Below are positions 43,238 through 54,450 of a stretch of DNA of 56,854 nt, in pieces (position 1 is the first letter of the stretch; the number at the start of each line of letters is the position of its first letter). Below the pieces are notes generated by a model that worked only from the letters and a program-made list of their open reading frames with translations, did no database searches and had not been told where the DNA came from. A program made the position numbers and the translations under genes. Source of the DNA: an uncultured Opitutia bacterium (GTDB lineage: Bacteria; Verrucomicrobiota; Verrucomicrobiia; Opitutales; UBA953); NCBI GenBank assembly GCA_903860195.1, contig CAIOPO010000017.1, positions 1 through 56,854 of the forward strand. Reading direction: 5' to 3'.

Positions 43238-43762
43238 TCACTTCAGGGCTTTCTCGATGTCCGCCCGCAGCTTGGGGTCGTCCGGTTCCACGCCGGAATC
43301 ATAGCGGGCGATGAGCTTGCCGTCCGCGCCGATCAGGAACTTGGCGAAGTTCCAGCCCACGGCGCCTGGCCGGCCTGACTCCTTCGAGGTGAGCGCCACG
43401 TACAGCGGATGGGCGTCACCCTTGATGCGCACCTTGCTGAAAAGGGGGAAGGTGACCTTGAAGTTGGCGGAGCAGAACCGGCGGATTTCCTTCTCATCAC
43501 CGGGCTCCTGTCCGCCGAAATCGTTGCAGGGGAAGCCGGCCACCGTCAGGCCCTTGTCCTTGAACGCCTCGTGAAGGGCCTGCAGTCCGGCATACTGCCG
43601 GGTATAGCCGCATTCACTGGCGACGTTCACCACCAGCACGGCCTTGGGCTTGCCCGCGCCGAGGGTCGTGTCCTTGCCGTCGATGTCCTTGACGGGAATG
43701 CGCAGAAGGTCGGGGGCGGCGGAAAGGGAGGTCATGGCGAACAGGAGAGCAAGGAAGCGCAT
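43238..43762 (-). CDS. Secreted glutathione peroxidase-family protein (Cys type)
   Basis: The 174-residue protein (ATG 43762) begins with a signal peptide (RFLALLFAMTSLSAAPDLL). The fold has VLVVNVASECGYTRQYAGLQ with the peroxidatic cysteine (selenocysteine in some animal enzymes), VAGFPCNDFGGQEPGDEKEI with the conserved Gln, and GWNFAKFLIGADGKLIARY. It reduces peroxides, probably with thioredoxin-like donors, here in the periplasm. It is 97 bases upstream of sulP in the same direction. No promoter stands out. Confidence 0.9.
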   Translation of the reverse strand: MRFLALLFAMTSLSAAPDLLRIPVKDIDGKDTTLGAGKPKAVLVVNVASECGYTRQYAGLQALHEAFKDKGLTVAGFPCNDFGGQEPGDEKEIRRFCSANFKVTFPLFSKVRIKGDAHPLYVALTSKESGRPGAVGWNFAKFLIGADGKLIARYDSGVEPDDPKLRADIEKALK

Positions 43763-43827
43763 GCACAACCGCTAACGCGTAACGCCTCCGAATCAAGCAA
43801 CGGCGCCGATTTGACCTGACCGTAAAA

Positions 43828-44157
43828 TCACGGTCCGCCCGCTCCCACCGCGAGGGCGAAGAGGCCCGCGATCACGTAAAGCAGGCCGAACGCGAGCATC
43901 ATCAGGGTGACAAGACCCCCCAGAAGGATGCCGAACCAAGCCCTTCCGGCCCCCTGAAGGTGCGGACGCCTCTTCAGGTCGCGCAGCGCCATGATGCCGC
44001 AAAATAGCGCGAACGGCGCCGGCAGGCAGAGGACGGACAGGAGCGCCAAATAGCCCGCCGCAACGGCCCAGCCGGACCGGTTGACGGGCAGGATCATCGA
44101 AAGGGCGGCGTCGGCCCCTTCGGCTTTTTCAAGAGGCGGCGGGACGGCGGCGGACAT
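43828..44157 (-). CDS. DUF4190-type small membrane protein
   Basis: The 109-residue protein has two hydrophobic segments. The DUF4190 core is visible: AAGYLALLSVLCLPAPFALF, then GIMALRDLKRRPHLQGAGRA and WFGILLGGLVTLMMLAFGLL. A proline-rich N-terminal tail precedes it. Proteins of this type sit in the inner membrane; their function is unknown. It is flanked by DUF423 upstream and glutathione peroxidase downstream, with gaps of 43 and 65 bases. Confidence 0.8.
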   Translation of the reverse strand: MSAAVPPPLEKAEGADAALSMILPVNRSGWAVAAGYLALLSVLCLPAPFALFCGIMALRDLKRRPHLQGAGRAWFGILLGGLVTLMMLAFGLLYVIAGLFALAVGAGGP

Positions 44158-44200
44158 GAAAAAGAGGCGTAAGGGATGAAGTGCTCATCCCGGCGGGAAA

Positions 44201-44566
44201 TCAAAGCCCGCCCGGAGCGGGACGCCGCAGGGCGCACCAGGCCAACCCGATCCAGCCGGCGATGAGCAGGCTGCCGCCCAGCGGGGTGATCGCGCCGAGC
44301 CAACGCGGGCCGCCGAGGGCCATGGCGTAGAGCGTGCCGGCGAAGATCGCGGCTCCGGCGGACCAGAGTCGCGCGGGCCAAGGCGAGGCGGCGCCGACCG
44401 CGCCGACCGCGACGGCGTGCACCAGCAGGTAGAAAGTGGCCGTCTCCCACCAGCCGGCGGCTTCGGGCAGGGCTGCCAGACGCGCCTTCAGGGCGTGGGC
44501 GCCGAAGGCGCCGAGCCCGATGGCGACGGATCCCATGAGCCCGGCCAGCACGGACCGCGCGCCCAT
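44201..44566 (-). CDS. DUF423 family membrane protein
   Basis: The 121-residue protein has four membrane segments and the DUF423 hallmarks: GLGAFGAHALKARL, WWETATFYLLVHAVAVGAVG and GTLYAMALGGPRWLGAITPLGG, ending with a Trp-rich helix. The function of the family is unknown. Its ATG lies one base after the clpC stop, so it probably rides on the clpC transcript. Confidence 0.87.
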   Translation of the reverse strand: MGARSVLAGLMGSVAIGLGAFGAHALKARLAALPEAAGWWETATFYLLVHAVAVGAVGAASPWPARLWSAGAAIFAGTLYAMALGGPRWLGAITPLGGSLLIAGWIGLAWCALRRPAPGGL

Positions 44567-44567
44567 T

Positions 44568-47108
<2,541 letters not shown>

Positions 47109-47132
47109 GGGCTAGAGGGGTTGTTAGCAGGG

Positions 47133-47160
47133 ACTATGCCCGGGAGAACGGCGGGTTCAA
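47133..47160 (-). promoter_or_regulatory. Candidate clpC promoter
   Basis: On the minus strand TTGAAC (47160-47155), a 16-base spacer and CATAGT (47138-47133), about 25 bases before the ATG. Read one base earlier, CTTGAA followed by GGGCATAG also partly resembles a sigma32 heat-shock promoter. Confidence 0.5.
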
Positions 47161-47241
47161 GCGTGACCCCCAACTCCGTCGGGCGGTCGGCTTTTCCCTT
47201 TGCCAGCCCAGCCGGGCCGCTGTTTGTTGGGTGGCATCAAG

Positions 47242-48243
47242 ATGGGCACCAGCATGCAGGAGGCCGCCGAGGCCCTAAAGTCCGTCCTCCGGACGCTCAA
47301 AGGACGCAAAGCCGCCGTTTTGGGGCACATGCGCCCGGACGGCGACTGCATCGGCTCGCAGGTCGCCCTGTGCCGCATGCTCACCGCCGCCGGCGTGGAC
47401 GCCGTCTGCGTGAACCGGGACAGGGTCCCGCCCAATCTCAGCGCCTACGCCAGGGGGGTGACCTTCATCAGAGGGTCGGATTACGGCGAGAATGACCGTC
47501 TGGCGGTGGCCGTCGACTGTGCCGATGCGTCACGCATCGGGACGGAACTGCTCGCCCGGTTCCCCGAAGGACTGCTGGGCAACGTCGATCATCATGCCTC
47601 CAATCCCGGCTACGCCGTCCACAACGCCGTGGTGAAGGACGCGGCGGCCACCTGCCACGTGCTGGCCGCCTGCGCCGAAATGATCGGGCTGGAAGTGGAC
47701 GCCGCCACGGCCAAGGCGCTCCATCTGGGCATCCTCACCGACACGGGACGCTTCAGTTACTCCAGCGTTTCGCCGGAACTGCTGGAACTGACCGCACGGC
47801 TGCTCCGCAAGGGTGCCGATCCGGCGGAGGCCAACTTCCGGGTGTTCGAGCAGGAGTCGCGGGGCAAGCTCGCCCTGACGCAGCGCTTCCTTGCCAGCCT
47901 GCGCTTCCACGACGGCGGCAGGATCTGCTCCGGCGAAATCCGTCAGGCGGACTACGCCGCCACGGGCACGACGAAGGAGGACAAGGAGGGCCTGGTGGAG
48001 TTTCCGCGTTCGGTGGAGGGCGTCGAGGTCGCGGTCCTGCTCGAAGAAGGGGCGGACGGCATCCGCGGCAGCCTCCGGGGGCGCGACCCCCGCCTGCGGC
48101 TCGACCAGCTCGCGGGCAAGCTCAACGGCGGAGGACACATGCTGGCCGCCGGCTTCAACATGCTCGGCTGCAGCCTCGACCGCGACCGCGACCGCATCAT
48201 CGGGCAGGTGATCGAGCACGTCCGCGAACGCGCCGGAAAATGA
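47242..48243 (+). CDS. nrnA: DHH-family oligoribonuclease/PAP phosphatase NrnA
   Basis: The 333-residue protein (ATG 47242; ATG 47254 is possible) has DHH-family motifs: VLGHMRPDGDCIGSQVAL, VDCADASRIG, DHHASNPGYAVHNAVV and, in the DHHA1 domain, KLNGGGHMLAAGFNMLG. NrnA degrades short RNA oligomers and dephosphorylates pAp. It overlaps truB by four bases and is the first gene of nrnA-truB-ribF, a common bacterial arrangement that often follows rbfA; here the rbfA part is 17 kb away. TTGCCA at 47200-47205 may be part of its promoter. Confidence 0.93.
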   Translation: MGTSMQEAAEALKSVLRTLKGRKAAVLGHMRPDGDCIGSQVALCRMLTAAGVDAVCVNRDRVPPNLSAYARGVTFIRGSDYGENDRLAVAVDCADASRIGTELLARFPEGLLGNVDHHASNPGYAVHNAVVKDAAATCHVLAACAEMIGLEVDAATAKALHLGILTDTGRFSYSSVSPELLELTARLLRKGADPAEANFRVFEQESRGKLALTQRFLASLRFHDGGRICSGEIRQADYAATGTTKEDKEGLVEFPRSVEGVEVAVLLEEGADGIRGSLRGRDPRLRLDQLAGKLNGGGHMLAAGFNMLGCSLDRDRDRIIGQVIEHVRERAGK

Positions 48244-48959
48244 GCGGGCAGGAGAACGGACCGGAGGGCGTCCTGCTCGTCGACAAGCCGCAGGGCTGCA
48301 CTTCGCACGACGTCGTCGACAGCGTGCGCCGGCTCTACCGCACGCGCCGCGTCGGCCACGCGGGCACGCTCGACCCCATGGCCACGGGCCTGCTGATCGT
48401 CCTGGTGGGCAAGGCCACCAAGTGCTCGGACCGCCTGATGGCCCAGGACAAGGAGTATCTGGGCGAAGCCACGCTGGGCGTGGTGACGGACACCCAGGAC
48501 GCCGAAGGCGCCGCCGTCGAGACGCACGCCGTCCCGGAGATCGCGGAAGCGCAGGTGCGGGCGGCCCTCGCGGCGATGGTCGGCGACCAGGACCAGGTGC
48601 CGCCGATGCACTCGGCCAAGAAGGTCGGGGGCCGGAAGCTTTACGAGCTGGCCCGGAAGGGCGTCGAGGTCGCGCGGGAGCCTCGCGCGATCCGCGTCTC
48701 GGAATTTGAACTGCTCGCCTGGGAAAGCCCGCGCATCCGCTTCCGCGTCAGATGCAGCAAGGGCACCTACGTGCGGACGCTGGCGCATGACCTCGGCCGA
48801 CGCCTCGGCCCCGGCGCGCACCTCTCCATGCTGCGTCGCACCCGCTCGGGGTCGCTCGACGTCAACGCCGCGGTCACCTTGACGGCGCTCGGCGCGCTGG
48901 ACGCCGAAGGGCTCGCCGGCCGACTCATCAGCCCCTCGGGGCTTCTTCCCCAGGAATGA
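48240..48959 (+). CDS. truB: tRNA pseudouridine(55) synthase TruB
   Basis: The 239-residue enzyme has GVLLVDKPQGCTSHDVV, the catalytic aspartate in RRVGHAGTLDPMATGLL, the tyrosine-containing DKEYLGEATLGVVTDTQD and the conserved CSKGTYVRTLAHDLG. It makes pseudouridine 55 in the T loop of tRNAs. There is no long C-terminal PUA domain, so it is of the shorter bacterial type. It overlaps both nrnA and ribF by four bases. Confidence 0.95.
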   Translation: MSGQENGPEGVLLVDKPQGCTSHDVVDSVRRLYRTRRVGHAGTLDPMATGLLIVLVGKATKCSDRLMAQDKEYLGEATLGVVTDTQDAEGAAVETHAVPEIAEAQVRAALAAMVGDQDQVPPMHSAKKVGGRKLYELARKGVEVAREPRAIRVSEFELLAWESPRIRFRVRCSKGTYVRTLAHDLGRRLGPGAHLSMLRRTRSGSLDVNAAVTLTALGALDAEGLAGRLISPSGLLPQE

Positions 48960-49858
48960 CCGGCCGCCCCCTGCATCTCGCCCTCGGGGCGTTTGACGGC
49001 GTCCACCTCGGACACCGAGCGGTGGTGCGCTCAGCCCGAGAGGCGGCAAGGGCGCAAGGCGGCGCGGCGTGGGCGCTGACCTATGAACCGCACCCCAGCC
49101 GGTTCCTGCGGCCGGAAAGCCCGGTGCCGACCATGCTGACGCCGAAGCAGAACGAGGACAGGCTGCTGGAGGCCGGCGCCGAAGCGGTGCACCGTCAGAA
49201 ATTCGACGCCGAACACGCGTCCATCGAAGCGGCCGACTTCCCCGCCTGGCTCCGGCGCACTTTCCCGAACGTCCGCTCCGTCCACGTGGGGGAGAATTTC
49301 CGCTACGGCAAGGGGCGCGCCGGAAACGGCACGACGCTCGCCGCGCACTGCGGGGCGGCGGGCATCGAGGTCCGGACGGTGCCGGCGGTGCGGCTGGCGG
49401 ATGACGCCGTGAGCAGTTCACGGATCCGCCGCTGCCTCGCGGACGGCGAACTCGATATGGCCAACGCCATGCTGGTCCGCCCTTACGAGGCGGAGGGCTG
49501 CGTCATCGCAGGACGTCGCCTCGGACGCACGATCGGCTTCCCGACCGTGAACGTCCCCTGGGAGCCGGAATTGCGCCCGGCCTTCGGCGTCTACGCCGCG
49601 GAAATCATCCTGCACGGCGAAGCCCTGCCGGCCGTCATCAACTACGGCCTCAGGCCGACCGTCGAGACCGGCCCCACTTCACCGCTGCTGGAGGCCCACG
49701 TTCTGCGCGGCGGAGCGCCGAACGCAGGCGACTTCGTGAGAGTCCGCTGGATGCGACGCATAAGGCCGGAGCGGAAGTTTCCCGACCTGACCGCGTTGCA
49801 GGCCCAGATCGCGAAAGACACGGACGCCGCCAGACGGGCGCTCGGCCTGCTGAGCTGA
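48956..49858 (+). CDS. ribF: Bifunctional riboflavin kinase/FAD synthetase RibF
   Basis: The 300-residue product has an N-terminal FMN adenylyltransferase domain (LALGAFDGVHLGHRAVV; VGENFRYGKGR; SSSRIRRCLADGEL). The C-terminal flavokinase domain has RRLGRTIGFPTVNVPW and AVINYGLRPTV. It turns riboflavin into FMN and then FAD in the cytoplasm. ATG 48956 overlaps the truB stop. It completes nrnA-truB-ribF. The convergent small gene ends two bases after its stop. Confidence 0.95.
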   Translation: MTGRPLHLALGAFDGVHLGHRAVVRSAREAARAQGGAAWALTYEPHPSRFLRPESPVPTMLTPKQNEDRLLEAGAEAVHRQKFDAEHASIEAADFPAWLRRTFPNVRSVHVGENFRYGKGRAGNGTTLAAHCGAAGIEVRTVPAVRLADDAVSSSRIRRCLADGELDMANAMLVRPYEAEGCVIAGRRLGRTIGFPTVNVPWEPELRPAFGVYAAEIILHGEALPAVINYGLRPTVETGPTSPLLEAHVLRGGAPNAGDFVRVRWMRRIRPERKFPDLTALQAQIAKDTDAARRALGLLS

Positions 49859-49859
49859 G

Positions 49860-50054
49860 TCAGTCGCGGGCGTTCAGCCTGGCCCGCGCCCAGAAGAACA
49901 GGACATTCCAACCGCCCAGCCCGGAAAAGGCGAACAGCGGCAACTCGCCCTCAGTGCCGCCGTTCACCTTGACGATGAACCACCCGGCGACCGCGAGGAC
50001 ATCGCCGATGAGCAACAGCCAGACGGCCTTGTTCGAACGGATGAACGCTTCCAA
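49860..50054 (-). CDS. Small two-helix membrane protein, unknown function
   Basis: The 64-residue product has two likely membrane helices (AVWLLLIGDVLAVAGWFIV and FSGLGGWNVLFFWARA) joined by a short polar loop, and a basic tail. I do not recognise it. It starts two bases after the mpl stop in the same direction, which supports a real, co-transcribed gene. The size and hydrophobicity resemble small envelope proteins near cell-wall genes, but no role can be given. Confidence 0.6.
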   Translation of the reverse strand: MEAFIRSNKAVWLLLIGDVLAVAGWFIVKVNGGTEGELPLFAFSGLGGWNVLFFWARARLNARD

Positions 50055-50056
50055 GT

Positions 50057-51469
50057 TCAGATGCTTTGGGCGAACTTCTGGATGATGCCTCCGAAGGCGC
50101 CGTTCGAGAAGAAGACGACGCAGCGCGGCGTCCGGTCGGACTTCACCAAGGCGGTGAGCTCGGCGAACAAGGCGTCATTCGAAGCCGGCGCGAAACCCTG
50201 CTTGCCGGCGGCGGTGATGGCGGCGGCGACGCCGGCGCTGTCAAAACGCTCCTCACCGAGCTTTTCGGCGCGATGCGGCGGAGCGAGGAAGGCCACGTCG
50301 GCCTGCTTGAGCGCCTCACGGAAGCCGTCCTGCATCACCTTGCGGGCGGCGGTGTTGCTGCGCGGCTCGAAGCAGGCGACCAGACGCCGCCCGGGGTAAC
50401 GGGCGCGCAGCGACTCCAAAGTCAGGTCGAGGGCGGTGGGATGGTGCCCGAAGTCCTCGATCACCGTGAGCTCCGGGCGGTCGACCAGGACCTGCTGACG
50501 TCGCTGCACGCCCTGGAAGCCGGCCAGCGCGTCGAGCCTGAGACGGGTCGGATCCCGGGAGTCCAGCAGCAGGCCGGCGGAGACGGCCGCCATGGCCGCG
50601 TTGCGGGCGTTGAAGAGACCGGGCAGGGCCCACTTCACCCTGCCCCACTCCCTGCCCTTCCAGAGCAACGTGAAGGAGGAGCCCTCCGCCGACTCGCGGA
50701 AATCGGCGATGACGGCGTCGTTGCCGGCGCCCGTGCCCACGCGGACGACCGGAGCCCATGAGACCGGGCCGACCAGACGGGCGACATTGGCGTCGTCCCC
50801 GTTGGCGACCACGACGCCGTCGCGGGGCACGATGCGGAGGACGTGCGAGAAGGTGCGCAGGACGTCCTCGAGGTCGCGGAAGATGTCCGCATGGTCGAAC
50901 TCGCAGTTGTTCACGGCGAGCACGTGCGGGAGATACTGGATGAACTTGCTACGCTTGTCGAAGAAGGCCGTGTCATACTCGTCCCCCTCGATGACGAAGG
51001 GGCCTCCGCTGCGCCCCGGGTGCGAGGAGTCCGGCAGGTCGCGCGGCACTCCGCCCACGAGCCAGCCGGGCTCGCCGCCGTTGGCCTTGAGCAGCACCGC
51101 GGCCATGCAGGTCGTGGTCGTCTTGCCGTGCGTGCCCGCGACGACCAGATTGCGCCGGTCGCACAGGAGCCGCGTGCGCAGCAGTTCGGGCAGGGAGACG
51201 TAGGCCTGGGAGCGCTTCTCCAGCAGCCATTCGACCTCCGGATGGCCGCGCGAGGCCACGTTGCCCACCACCACGAGGTCGGGCCGGAGCTTTTCGAGCC
51301 GGGCGGCGTCCCACCCCTCCAGGATCTCCACGCCGGCGGCGCGGAGATGATCCGACATCGGGGGATAGGCGCCGACGTCGGAGCCCATGACCTCATGACC
51401 GAGGGCGCGCATCAACAGGGCCGCGTTGCCCATCGCGGTGCCGCAGACGCCCATGAAGTAGATGCGCAT
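50057..51469 (-). CDS. mpl: UDP-N-acetylmuramate:tripeptide ligase Mpl (murein recycling)
   Basis: The 470-residue Mur-ligase has IYFMGVCGTAMGNAALLMRA, the ATP-binding AGTHGKTTTTCMAAVLLKA, EGDEYDTAFFDKRSKFIQYL (the segment that marks Mpl rather than MurC), NNCEFDHADIF and EDFGHHPTALDLTLESLRAR. Mpl rejoins recovered murein tripeptide to UDP-MurNAc in the cytoplasm. Its presence implies meso-DAP peptidoglycan and active recycling. A small membrane-protein gene follows two bases later. Confidence 0.94.
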   Translation of the reverse strand: MRIYFMGVCGTAMGNAALLMRALGHEVMGSDVGAYPPMSDHLRAAGVEILEGWDAARLEKLRPDLVVVGNVASRGHPEVEWLLEKRSQAYVSLPELLRTRLLCDRRNLVVAGTHGKTTTTCMAAVLLKANGGEPGWLVGGVPRDLPDSSHPGRSGGPFVIEGDEYDTAFFDKRSKFIQYLPHVLAVNNCEFDHADIFRDLEDVLRTFSHVLRIVPRDGVVVANGDDANVARLVGPVSWAPVVRVGTGAGNDAVIADFRESAEGSSFTLLWKGREWGRVKWALPGLFNARNAAMAAVSAGLLLDSRDPTRLRLDALAGFQGVQRRQQVLVDRPELTVIEDFGHHPTALDLTLESLRARYPGRRLVACFEPRSNTAARKVMQDGFREALKQADVAFLAPPHRAEKLGEERFDSAGVAAAITAAGKQGFAPASNDALFAELTALVKSDRTPRCVVFFSNGAFGGIIQKFAQSI

Positions 51470-51526
51470 GCGGCCAGATAAAGAGCGGCCGGGGCCGGGT
51501 GCGAGCCGACAAATCCGGACAAGGAA

Positions 51527-51552
51527 AAGGGGCCGGCTCGCGCCGGCCCCTT
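51527..51552 (-). terminator. Terminator of hpf
   Basis: An 11-base perfect stem (51527-51537 with 51542-51552) and a four-base loop, followed on the minus strand by TTCCTT after the stem's own TT. It lies about 20 bases past the hpf stop. Confidence 0.78.
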
Positions 51553-51570
51553 GACCGCACGGGCGGGACC

Positions 51571-51930
51571 TCAGGCCACCCGGCCCAGGTCGCCCAGATC
51601 GGTGGAGTGCGGGTGGTTCCGCTTCTCCTTGTCCAGCCGATGCCGGCGGCGGAGCTGGCGGTCGACCTTGTCCACGAGCACGTCGATGGACTTGTAGAGG
51701 TCCTCGGATTCCTCCCGGACGACGATGTCCGGCCCCGGGACCTCCAGGCGGATCTGGGCGCCGAATTCACGGCTGCGGTCCCGGCTGCGGGCGTGGATGA
51801 GCTCGACGTGCACGCGGACGATCCGCGGGTTGTGGCGCAGCAGTCTTTCGACCTTGGCGCACACGGTCTCCTTCAGGGCGTCCGTGAGTTCCATGTGGAC
51901 TCCGGACACCAGTATCTGGGCCTTGTTCAT
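51571..51930 (-). CDS. hpf: Ribosome hibernation promoting factor (short form)
   Basis: The product is 119 residues from ATG 51930, chosen because NKAQILVSGVHMELTDALKE matches the family start. It has the HPF/RaiA fold with RIVRVHVELIHARS and SEDLYKSIDVLVDKVDRQLR. It binds the 30S subunit and silences ribosomes in stationary phase. There is no dimerising C-terminal domain, so it is the short type, which in Gram-negative bacteria works with RMF-like factors. It is divergent from the SDR gene; only 40 bases separate the start codons. Confidence 0.9.
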   Translation of the reverse strand: MNKAQILVSGVHMELTDALKETVCAKVERLLRHNPRIVRVHVELIHARSRDRSREFGAQIRLEVPGPDIVVREESEDLYKSIDVLVDKVDRQLRRRHRLDKEKRNHPHSTDLGDLGRVA

Positions 51931-51970
51931 GCGGGTTGTGTTGAGGTTCTGGGCGGTCCAATCTGCGTCC

Positions 51971-52792
51971 ATGCCCGCACCGTCGACCGTCACGGCCTTC
52001 ATCCGGAACTTCTCCTGCGTGATCGTCACGGGCGGTTCGTCGGGCATCGGACGCGCGATTGTCTCGCGCATCCATGAGCATGCGCCGAATCTCCCCGTCT
52101 TCAACCTGTCGCGTACGCCGCCGCCCCCGGGCTCAATCCAGGGCAACCTGACTCATGTAACCTGCGACCTCACGCAACCGGCTGCCATCGAGCAGGTTGC
52201 CGAGGGATTAAGGCGCCTAATGCCGCGAGAAGGGCGGATGCTACTGGTTAATAACAGCGGATTCGGGTCCTACGGGGAGTTCCCGGCGCCCGGCGTGGCG
52301 AGAAACTTGGAGATGATCGACCTGAACGTGCGCGCGGTCGTGCACCTCACGGGCCTGCTCTGGCCGGACCTGCGCGCCCGCGGCGGAGTCGTGGCTAACG
52401 TGGCGTCGCTGGCCGGCTACCAGCCCACGCCGCTCATGACCACTTACGCCGCGACCAAGGCGTTCGTGCTCAATTGGAGCGTGGCGCTCGACGCCGAGGC
52501 GCGGCCGCACGGCGTGCGCTGCGTGGCGATCTGTCCCGGGCCGGTGTCGACCAACTTTTCAAAGGCCGCGGGCTTCGCCTCCTCGACCGGACTGGGCGGG
52601 CAGAGCGCGGAAGCATGCGCCGAAGAGGCCTTGGACGCGATGGCGGCGGGAGCGCCGGAAAGAGTGACGGGGCTGCGTCATCGACTGCTGAGCGTGCTGT
52701 CGGCGCGCCTGCCGAAACCCTGGGCGGCGGCGATCGGACTTCGGATGATCCGTCGCCTCCGGCTGGACCGGCTGCTGAAACCGGCCGACTAG
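51971..52792 (+). CDS. Short-chain dehydrogenase/reductase
   Basis: The 273-residue protein (ATG 51971) has the cofactor motif VTGGSSGIGRAIVSRI, the NNSGFGSYGEF segment (NNAG-like), the catalytic serine in NVASLAGYQPT, and the YxxxK pair in TTYAATKAF. The loop CPGPVSTNF follows. It is a classical SDR that oxidises or reduces an unknown substrate with NAD(P)H. The stop overlaps that of convergent recN within the four bases CTAG. Confidence 0.88.
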   Translation: MPAPSTVTAFIRNFSCVIVTGGSSGIGRAIVSRIHEHAPNLPVFNLSRTPPPPGSIQGNLTHVTCDLTQPAAIEQVAEGLRRLMPREGRMLLVNNSGFGSYGEFPAPGVARNLEMIDLNVRAVVHLTGLLWPDLRARGGVVANVASLAGYQPTPLMTTYAATKAFVLNWSVALDAEARPHGVRCVAICPGPVSTNFSKAAGFASSTGLGGQSAEACAEEALDAMAAGAPERVTGLRHRLLSVLSARLPKPWAAAIGLRMIRRLRLDRLLKPAD

Positions 52793-54450
52793 GAGGCGCC
52801 GTCCAGAAGCTCGCGCGCGTGCGCGAGCGCCACCTTGCTGCTGCGGTCGCCGAGCATGCGGGCCAGTTCGGATTCCCGCTCCTTGCGCCGGCCGTGGACC
52901 GGGTCGATGGCGACCGCGGTGGTCCGGGCGTCCTGGGTCTTGGTGACGACGAGGTGCGAATGTCCCAGCGCGGCCACCTGGGGCAGGTGGGTGACGCAGA
53001 ACACCTGATGCCCGCCGCCGAGCGCGGCGAGCTCTCGCCCGACCTGGGCGCCGATCTCCCCTCCGACGTTCGCGTCGACCTCGTCGAAGACCAGCACGGG
53101 GGTGCGGTCGACGGCCGCCAGGACGGTCTTCAGCGCGAGCATGACGCGGGCCGCCTCGCCGCTGGAGGCGATCTGATCGAGCGGGAGAAGGTCCTGTCCG
53201 GCGTTGGGGCAAAAGAGGAACCTGACGGCGTCGGCGCCGTCCGGTCCGAGTTCCGCGGAAGCCACATCCACCCGGAGGTCGGCCTTCTTGAAACCGAGTG
53301 AGCCTAGCATCCTGCGGGCGGCGGAGGCCAGCTTCTCCGCGGCCTTGGTCCGCGCCGTGCGCAGCGCTCCCGCCTGACCGCGGAGAACCTTCTCCAGCGC
53401 GGCCGCTTCGGCCCGGACGGCGGCGACCCGGGCCTCGACGTCGCCCTGGGACGCGAGGCGACGACGAAGGGCTTCGCGACGCTCGCGGACGCTCGCGGCG
53501 TCGGGACCGTGCTTGCGCCGGAGTTCCAGCCAAAGGTTCATGCGGCCCTCGAGTTCCGCCACGCCCTCCTCGTCGACCGAGAGCCCCCGGGCGAGCCGGG
53601 AGAAATCGGACCGGAGGTCGTCGGCCTCCGCCGCGAGCGAACGGAGCCGGTCACGCAGGGCGGCGGCCTCCGGATCGATGCGCGCCGCGTCCTCCGCCGC
53701 CTTGAGCAGCCTGGGCAGCACTTCTCCGAGTCCGTCCGACCCGAGGCCGGCGTCGAGCTGGGAGAAGAGCGCTGAAAGTTCCTGGGCCCGCGACGCGCGG
53801 CCGTGCTCACGCTCCAGCCGGACCACGGCCTCGTCCGAAAGGTCGAGCGAATCCATGCGGTCGAGCTGGGAACGGAGGAACGTCTCCTCGTCTTCCGACA
53901 GCCGCTCCGCGCCCGTCGCCTCATCGGCCTCGCGCAGCAGCGCCTGCCGGCGCCGCCAGCCTGCGCGGTATTCGTCCAACCGGGCGCCGAGACCGGCGTG
54001 CAGATCGAGCATCTCCATCTGCGTGGCGGGCCGCATGAGCTTCTGGGGCTCACCGGGTCCGTGGAAATCGATCCAGATTTCGCCGAGCTTCTCCAGCTGG
54101 GCGAGGGTCGCCGAACCGCCGTTGACGGAGATGCGGCCCGCCTTGGTGGCGTGCACGGAGCGCTTGAGGATGAGAAGCCCGTCGTCGCAGGCGGGCAGGT
54201 CCAGCTCATTGAGCAGCGCGGCGAAGCGCGGGTCCTCCCCGCATTCCAGCTCCGCCTCGACCGCGCACTCCTCCGCACCCTTGCGGACGATCGTCCTGGG
54301 GGCGCGATTGCCGGCCAGCAGTGAGAGCGCGCCCAGCAGCACCGACTTGCCCGCGCCGGTCTCGCCCGTGACGACGGTGAAGCCGGGGCCGAGCGTGAGC
54401 TCGGCCCGGTCCATGAGGGCGAGGTCGCGGATGAGAAGGCGGCGGATCAT
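52789..54450 (-). CDS. recN: DNA repair protein RecN
   Basis: The 553-residue SMC-like protein (ATG 54450) has Walker A VVTGETGAGKSVLLGALSLL, a long coiled-coil middle region (about 150-360), and a C-terminal ATPase half with DLLPLDQIASSGEAARVMLA and VLVFDEVDANVGGEIGAQVG. RecN helps hold and repair DNA double-strand breaks in the RecA pathway. Its ATG overlaps the yggS stop, so the two are co-transcribed. The in-frame extension to 54495 is rejected because the family starts MIRRLLIRDLAL. Confidence 0.95.
   Translation of the reverse strand: MIRRLLIRDLALMDRAELTLGPGFTVVTGETGAGKSVLLGALSLLAGNRAPRTIVRKGAEECAVEAELECGEDPRFAALLNELDLPACDDGLLILKRSVHATKAGRISVNGGSATLAQLEKLGEIWIDFHGPGEPQKLMRPATQMEMLDLHAGLGARLDEYRAGWRRRQALLREADEATGAERLSEDEETFLRSQLDRMDSLDLSDEAVVRLEREHGRASRAQELSALFSQLDAGLGSDGLGEVLPRLLKAAEDAARIDPEAAALRDRLRSLAAEADDLRSDFSRLARGLSVDEEGVAELEGRMNLWLELRRKHGPDAASVRERREALRRRLASQGDVEARVAAVRAEAAALEKVLRGQAGALRTARTKAAEKLASAARRMLGSLGFKKADLRVDVASAELGPDGADAVRFLFCPNAGQDLLPLDQIASSGEAARVMLALKTVLAAVDRTPVLVFDEVDANVGGEIGAQVGRELAALGGGHQVFCVTHLPQVAALGHSHLVVTKTQDARTTAVAIDPVHGRRKERESELARMLGDRSSKVALAHARELLDGAS

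Noticed and set aside
41539-43314. 591-codon open frame on the plus strand
   Set aside because: Antisense to sulP; low-complexity Asp/Gly/His-rich translation.
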